From contig NW_024468537.1 of the NCBI RefSeq assembly GCF_001632365.1, forward strand, positions 29,964-93,963: a stretch of DNA of 64,000 bases. The letters are read 5' to 3'. This DNA comes from Laetiporus sulphureus 93-53. Lineage: Eukaryota > Basidiomycota > Agaricomycetes > Polyporales > Laetiporaceae. Shown here piece after piece: positions 59,647 to 64,000 of the stretch (position 1 is its first letter; every line of letters begins with the position of its first letter). Both the position numbers and the translations under genes were made by a program. The notes under the pieces are model-generated. The model was not told the DNA's origin and ran no database searches. It saw only the letters and a program-made list of their open reading frames with translations.

Positions 59647-60945
59647 TCAGTCCTTGGTATAGCCTCCCTTTGCCTTCATAACTGCATCCACCCTCCTTGG
59701 CATACTTTCAATCAGATTCTGACACACTTCCTTCCCAATAGCCTCCCATTCCTTCTCTACCCTTTCTCACAACTCAGTAATTCCCTTTGGTGGCTCCTGA
59801 TACTCTGCAAGCTTCTTTTTGAGGTGATCCCACAAATTATCTATGGGATTGAGATCTGGGGATTGAGAGAGTCATAGCATGGTGTTGAAATCATGGTCTT
59901 TGAACCAATCCTTGGCCTTCTTGCTGGTGTGCTTGGGGTCATTGTCTTGCTGGAACACCACATCCTCCACAGTTTTCCCCAATCCTCCAGGCTATTCTGC
60001 AGCTCATCCTCCAGAATGCTGACATAAAGGTCTGCATCCATCCTGCCATCGATATTGCAGGCATACCCCACACCATCCCAGCCCATACAGCCCCACATCA
60101 TCAAGGATCCACCTCTAAACTTCTGAGTCCCTTTCACCAACCTATCACTGAGGCTCCCCTGGCTTCTTCCACACCCATTTCCTTCCATCTGACCCCATCC
60201 TGTTAATCTTTGTCTCATCTGACCATACTCTTGGAATTTTCCAGGCCGGAAACTATGGTAGCAGTCCGCGCCCCATCCCAGTTCCCCAGTGATCTCGTTA
60301 GAGTGCGTAATGAGTTGTGTAAATGGCTGAGGGAACTGGCTACCTAGGTATGTACTTTATACTACCTTCTGCCCCTGTCTGGGCCCGTGCCTTTCCGACC
60401 ATTCCGTCTCCAGGTACCGCTTCTGACGTGTTTCACCATGGCACAACATTTGTGCTCGGCACGCCAAGCACGTACCCAAGTGCATCCCGCACTTCACTTC
60501 CAACACATACCACCCTTCTCCAGTCCTCTACAGTCCAATACTAATGAGCCAAAGTGAAGTCCATCCTCTCCTTCTGATGCCTTGCAGAGAGTAAAGGCCT
60601 TTTTCGCTTCACTACAGCCTTCATTCCTGCCTTCTTCAACCCTCTTCACATTGTCTCTGCATTGACAACCCTCCCAGTAACATCTGCAAGAGCTCTGGCC
60701 ACAGCAGGAGATGTGGTAGCCTTGCCAGTCCCAATGAGTCAAGTAGCATAGTGAAGATTGGCAGTAGTAAGAAGGGAAGGATGCCCTCCTTTGGCCTTAG
60801 GAATGGTGAGGCAGTGTGTGGAGCACAGTTTGCTGATGGTAGAATAGTGTAGCCCAGTCAAAGCTTCAATTTCTTGAAGAAATTTGCCATTCTGAAGCAA
60901 AGCGATGACATGGTTGACAGTTTCAGTAGCAACAGCTTTTGGCAT
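59647..60945 (-). pseudogene. Broken Tc1/mariner transposase
   Basis: The ATG at 60943-60945 (MPKAVATETVNHVIALLQNG) opens a helix-turn-helix DNA-binding region (GLHYSTISKL). A catalytic domain follows: first Asp in VWSDETKIN near 60215, second Asp in QQDNDPKHTSKKAKDWF near 59925, and a third position reading SPDLNPIDNLW near 59850, where the E of the usual Tc1 ENLW is D. The spacing between the last two is 34 residues. The end is VMKAKGGYTKD, TGA at 59647-59649. Defects: TGA after HYAT and again after ETM, TAG after LAH, TGA after TML, a one-base frameshift after LEDWG, and a nested 277-bp insertion. It cannot make a full protein. Confidence 0.85.
60229..60505 (-). mobile_element. Solo LTR nested in the transposase
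   Basis: A 277-bp insert flanked by the 5-bp duplication CATAC (60224-60228 and 60506-60510). On the minus strand it starts TGTTGGAA and ends TTCCAAGA, an almost perfect short inverted terminus of the TG...CA kind. It carries a TATA-like GTATAAAG inside. Removing it with one CATAC copy rejoins the transposase frame exactly (RRVVWSDE). These are the marks of a solo LTR left after recombination of a retrotransposon. The last base pair of the terminus (GA rather than CA) is a mismatch. Confidence 0.6.
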
Positions 60946-61079
60946 GATGTTGATTGAGTGCGAAGAGTTGTGTATGGCTGTTTGTACATTGTTCAAGTTG
61001 AAACATGAACATCAATCAATGTTCCCACAATGAACCCTGTCAACATGTCAAGAATCACAATATTCTGAGAACTTGTGTG

Positions 61080-61293
61080 TGTGCCACAAAACTGTTGATA
61101 AGAGTGGTCCTCAAAGAGTATCAAATATCTTGAGATCCAAATATGTTAAAAATATAAATAAAAGTGCATTGAAAAGCTATGACAATAGGCTTTCAAATGA
61201 GCTCTTATGACATTTATTTGACCCAGTGTTTGAGGAGATATTCACCATACAAGTCGAAGTAAGCAATCTTATCAACAGTTTTGTGGGTCACTG
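61080..61293 (-). repeat. Right terminal inverted repeat of the transposon
   Basis: Counterpart of the left repeat. It has the same mirrored layout: TGCCACAAAACTGTTGATAA at the inner end near 61080 and TTATCAACAGTTTTGTGGGT at the outer end near 61270-61288. Confidence 0.85.
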
Positions 61294-61469
61294 TACATGG
61301 ATTTGACGGTGTTCCAGCTGATCGCTGCTCATTAGAATTTTATCTGTTAGGCAACAGCTCAACACAAGGGGCCTTGCTCCATGATCAAGAAGATATACCG
61401 TACCTTCGCAAGAGCACTAGTCACCTCGAGGACTCGCTGTTGGTTGCCGCTGATAAACTTTGTGTCGAA

Positions 61470-61975
61470 CGAAGAAGATTCATTCTCATGGGTCAATCCA
61501 TGCGGCGAGCAATCCAAAATGGATCTACAGTTTTAAAATGGCATGGATTGACCGAAGATGATGTCTACAAAGGATTTTATTTCAGGAAAGGCACGATAAT
61601 CGTTGCAAACATCTGGTACGTGCTGTCCACCGCACACCTGTAGTTTGTTGAAAGTACTCCAGGAATATGCTACATGACCCTGAAGTCTTTCCTGATCCTA
61701 TGGTATTCAACCCAGAGCGTTATGATGGAGATGATTCTGAGATGCGCAAAGTCGTCAACCTCACATTCGGATTTGGACGGAGGTCGTTCCCCGGACTTCA
61801 TCTTATCGGAGGAACAACCTTCGCAATTGTGGCAACCATGCTGGCAAGATGCGATATCGTTCCTGCAAAAGATGCGTACAGCAGGGACATCCTCTCTGAG
61901 CTGAAGTATACAAGCGAAACCATCATGTTTGTTCCATACATCCTTTACCCATTCGTGATACATTTAACGTATTGA
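61470..61975 (+). pseudogene. Cytochrome P450 remnant lacking the heme cysteine
   Basis: 3' part of a P450 directly right of the transposon. It reads WHGLTEDDVYKGFYFRKGTI then IVANIW, an intron (GTACGT...CCAG, 61616-61662) and NMLHDPEVFPDPMVFNPERY, then the heme loop. That loop reads FGFGRRSFPGLHL: the Cys that holds the heme iron is Phe (TTC at 61787-61789). The C-terminal strand continues to a TGA at 61973-61975. Upstream of about 61470 only scattered matches can be followed and no start exists. It is related to, but clearly different from, the P450 at 41-43 kb. Confidence 0.75.
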
Positions 61976-63003
61976 TCTACAACAGATTTCCGGAGAATTT
62001 GCAGTGCGATCTGAAGGCTCGCTCCACTCGACACAAGATGTTACTTGCAGATTCAGCTCCGATGTCATGAGGCTGGGATTCATACACGATCCGCGAAATA
62101 GCGCGGAGTGTTAAGAGTCTATGTGTGACGCAGAATTTCTCGCATATGAATTCGTATACAAGCCATTGTTCTTCTTGGACATGTACGGAATGGTTCGATC
62201 GGTGGTGTTGATTCTGGTTCGATGGACAGTAAATTTCCTCACAGCTCCAGGGGGCGCAACCCTGACCCCCTTGCCATTTGACTGCGATTTAGTTGCTAAT
62301 TTTACATCGCCAGTCCTATTGCCCTGTACCCAGAGTCTCTGATCCACAATCGTGTCGAACTTCATCCTCATCTGCTGAAGCAGCGTCCTTCCTACGACTC
62401 TAATCTTGATGTGCATCTTCCGCATCCGAACCATTCACAGAGCCTTTGCCAAATGCCAGCTCTGCACCATTCATCGCTACATCGACTACCGTTGCATGCG
62501 GAGCGGCATCATCGATGAAGAAGAACTATAATGCAAGCGTTAATCTGGCCGTTGCACAGTCACAGGGAGAATGCACACGTGAAAATCCAGCACGTTTTGC
62601 AGCTCATTCTCTCCAGTATCCTCAACCTCACCTTCGCCATCAGACACAGTCAGAAAGTTGGCTTGTTCCCTGTCAGGTGGACCATATATAGTGCCAAAAA
62701 CCAGGTTCTCAAGTCTCCTCTCCTTGCTGTTTTCATCCGTGAGGTCCGGTGAAAGAAACCAGTGGCTTGATAGTGTTTGTAATATTTGTGGTCCTCTGTT
62801 TCTTGCGTGGGTGTTTCGCCATGAGCTGATGAGTTGTACTGTAATAAATTGAGAGGTATGTCTTGACCAGATGATGTGAGCAACAAGACAGTCAGTTCAC
62901 CTGCCAGATCTGAATGGTGAGTAGAGTAGTAATTTATCAATCATCCACATACCTACCTACCTATCTATCAAAGGTGTATTCTCTTCAGTCGGCGCATGGC
63001 ATA
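61976..63003. other. Gene-free stretch
   Basis: About 1 kb between the P450 remnant and the kinase 3' end. A short CTAC/CTAT microsatellite lies at about 62948-62970. Open frames on both strands (for example 62111-62434, minus) have no recognisable product. Confidence 0.4.
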
Positions 63004-64000
63004 TCATTCTGTGTCAACAAGCCATGAATCGCTCAACAACTCCTCTGCTGTTGCCCGCTTGTCTGGATCAAGATGCAGACATCTTCGCAGGAACGTGCCA
63101 GTGTCGTCTATGAGGTCTTCGGGCACGACTTTCCACACTCTCATTTGCGCCTCAAAGCATAAGTCCATGATCTCCGGCTCAAGCTTCAGTTCGCCTTGCA
63201 GGGGAGAATGTCGTCAACTTGAGTCAAAAGAATGGATGGAAGACGCATACATTCCTCGTTAAAGTAATCTGCTGTGAGTGGAGAGGCGTTGAGCTGCTTC
63301 ACGCGAAACGGCTCCCCGGTGAAGCACATCATTTGGTACAACATGTTTTCAGTCTCAGTGAGATTGAATTTCTTGTTAATTTGGTAGCGAAATAATGCAC
63401 GGCCATTTATGAGCTCGTAGGCCTGGTGAATGAATGAGGTGCAGATTAAATTGATGGACATGAATGACAAACCAAACACTCAAATGACCAGATGTCTGCA
63501 CTTTTGTCCCACTCTGCACCAAGGAACACTTCTGGAGGCCGGAGAGGAGGGATGGTTAAAACGTGGTTGGGGTGTAACTTTGAATGGACAGCTACATTGG
63601 TTCGAATATGAGCAATGGTGATGAGAAACGCATGATGACATTACTTACCAGTTCTAAAATCACCGAGTAAGTACGTAGCATGTAGTGCCTCCTCCATGGA
63701 TATCATAGGGAGCGGCTGGGACACTGCCGTACAGATAATGGTGCTCTGCGACCTTTCGGGGTTGTGGTGTCGAGGAGGGTCCTCAGCAATCCACCGTTCA
63801 ATGTCCTCGGTTCCCATCTCAGTCGTGAAGAAGATGTTGTCATGCTTCAAATCGGTGTGGATGACCTTGCAGCTGTGCATGTGCGTGAGTCCATGTAAGA
63901 TGTGAAGAATGATGTGTTGTACGAGACGGAGGGAAAAGGCTCTGGGTTTCTCCTGGCATAATGCGCAAACCAATGCCTTGATGTCGTCACTATACACGGG
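63004..64000 (-). CDS. Protein kinase, SRPK-like, C-terminal part (cut by window end)
   Basis: The gene starts beyond 64000. The visible part begins in the kinase domain: LRLVQHIILHILHGLTHMHS, then the catalytic loop VIHTDLKHDNIFF near 63840-63880. This HTDLK form is typical of SRPK-type and related fungal kinases. The Mg-binding position reads LGDFRTG (DFR, not DFG) at about 63650. The next exon near 63490-63590 gives RPPEVFLGAEWDKSADIWSF (APE region). Then comes FNLTETENMLYQMMCFTGEPF and the C-lobe end RRCLHLDPDKRATAEELLSDSW, LVDTE, TGA at 63004-63006. Several introns. Family is fairly clear; whether it is active is not. Confidence 0.72.

Larger units (their letters stand above)
59406..61293. 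mobile_element. Tc1/mariner-type DNA transposon, inactive
   Basis: A cut-and-paste element of 1,888 bp. Its ends are CAGTGACCCACAAAACTGTT at 59406 and the reverse complement ending at 61293. The element is flanked by TA on both sides (59404-59405 and 61294-61295), the classic target of this superfamily. Terminal inverted repeats are about 214 bp each (59406-59619 and 61080-61293). A minus-strand transposase lies between them but is broken by nonsense codons and by a nested solo LTR. The element is not autonomous. Base composition is more AT-rich than the neighbouring genes. Confidence 0.9.

Noticed and set aside
60323..60544. Plus-strand open frame inside the transposon
   Set aside because: It lies in the nested solo LTR and has no recognisable product.

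Overview
The window is nuclear DNA from a filamentous fungus, most likely an Agaricomycete (Basidiomycota), possibly a polypore. The evidence is the gene architecture: almost every gene is cut by many short introns (about 45-65 nt, GT...AG, often with a visible branch point), and the protein families are ones expanded in that group (basidiomycete-type P450s, MLKL-like-domain kinases, CsbD-like stress proteins, lineage-specific membrane proteins). The species assignment is inference. No rRNA, convincing tRNA or CRISPR array was seen.

Left third (1-21 kb): a partial unknown ORF, a decayed CsbD-like stress-protein gene (minus strand), the mitochondrial RNA polymerase RPO41 (minus), a secreted serine beta-lactamase-fold hydrolase (minus), and divergently from it a SNF2/RING ATPase (plus). 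A small Ser/Thr-rich GPI-type surface protein and a small protein (paralogue A) follow, then a gene-poor stretch (16.2-18.7 kb), then a glycosylated multi-pass membrane protein.

Middle (21-44 kb): a multi-pass membrane protein, a short-chain dehydrogenase, a repetitive hydrophilic CsbD-like protein, the TFIIIC TPR subunit (minus; its last exon lies further 3' than the long ORFs suggest), a gene-poor stretch (32.9-35.3 kb), and the most interesting gene, a large kinase. That kinase joins an MLKL/HeLo-like helical N-terminal region, a tyrosine-kinase-like domain with a non-RD catalytic loop, and a conserved C-terminal domain of unknown function. A broken SDR fragment and a frameshifted P450 follow.

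Right third (44-64 kb): a hot-dog thioesterase-like protein, an F-box protein, paralogue B of the small protein near 16 kb, a membrane protein, a BAR-SH3 protein and the SWI/SNF subunit Snf12/BAF60. A dead Tc1/mariner element with 214-bp inverted repeats comes next; it carries a nested solo LTR. It is followed by a P450 remnant that has lost its heme cysteine, and a protein kinase cut by the window end.

The housekeeping genes (RPO41, TFIIIC, SNF2/RING, Snf12) show intact catalytic or structural motifs. The accessory genes between them (CsbD-like, SDR, both P450s, transposase) show frameshifts, nonsense codons or lost catalytic residues. The picture is a conserved gene backbone with decaying accessory islands. 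The MLKL-like kinase is the best candidate for a poorly described system, possibly regulated cell death or allorecognition; that role is inference.
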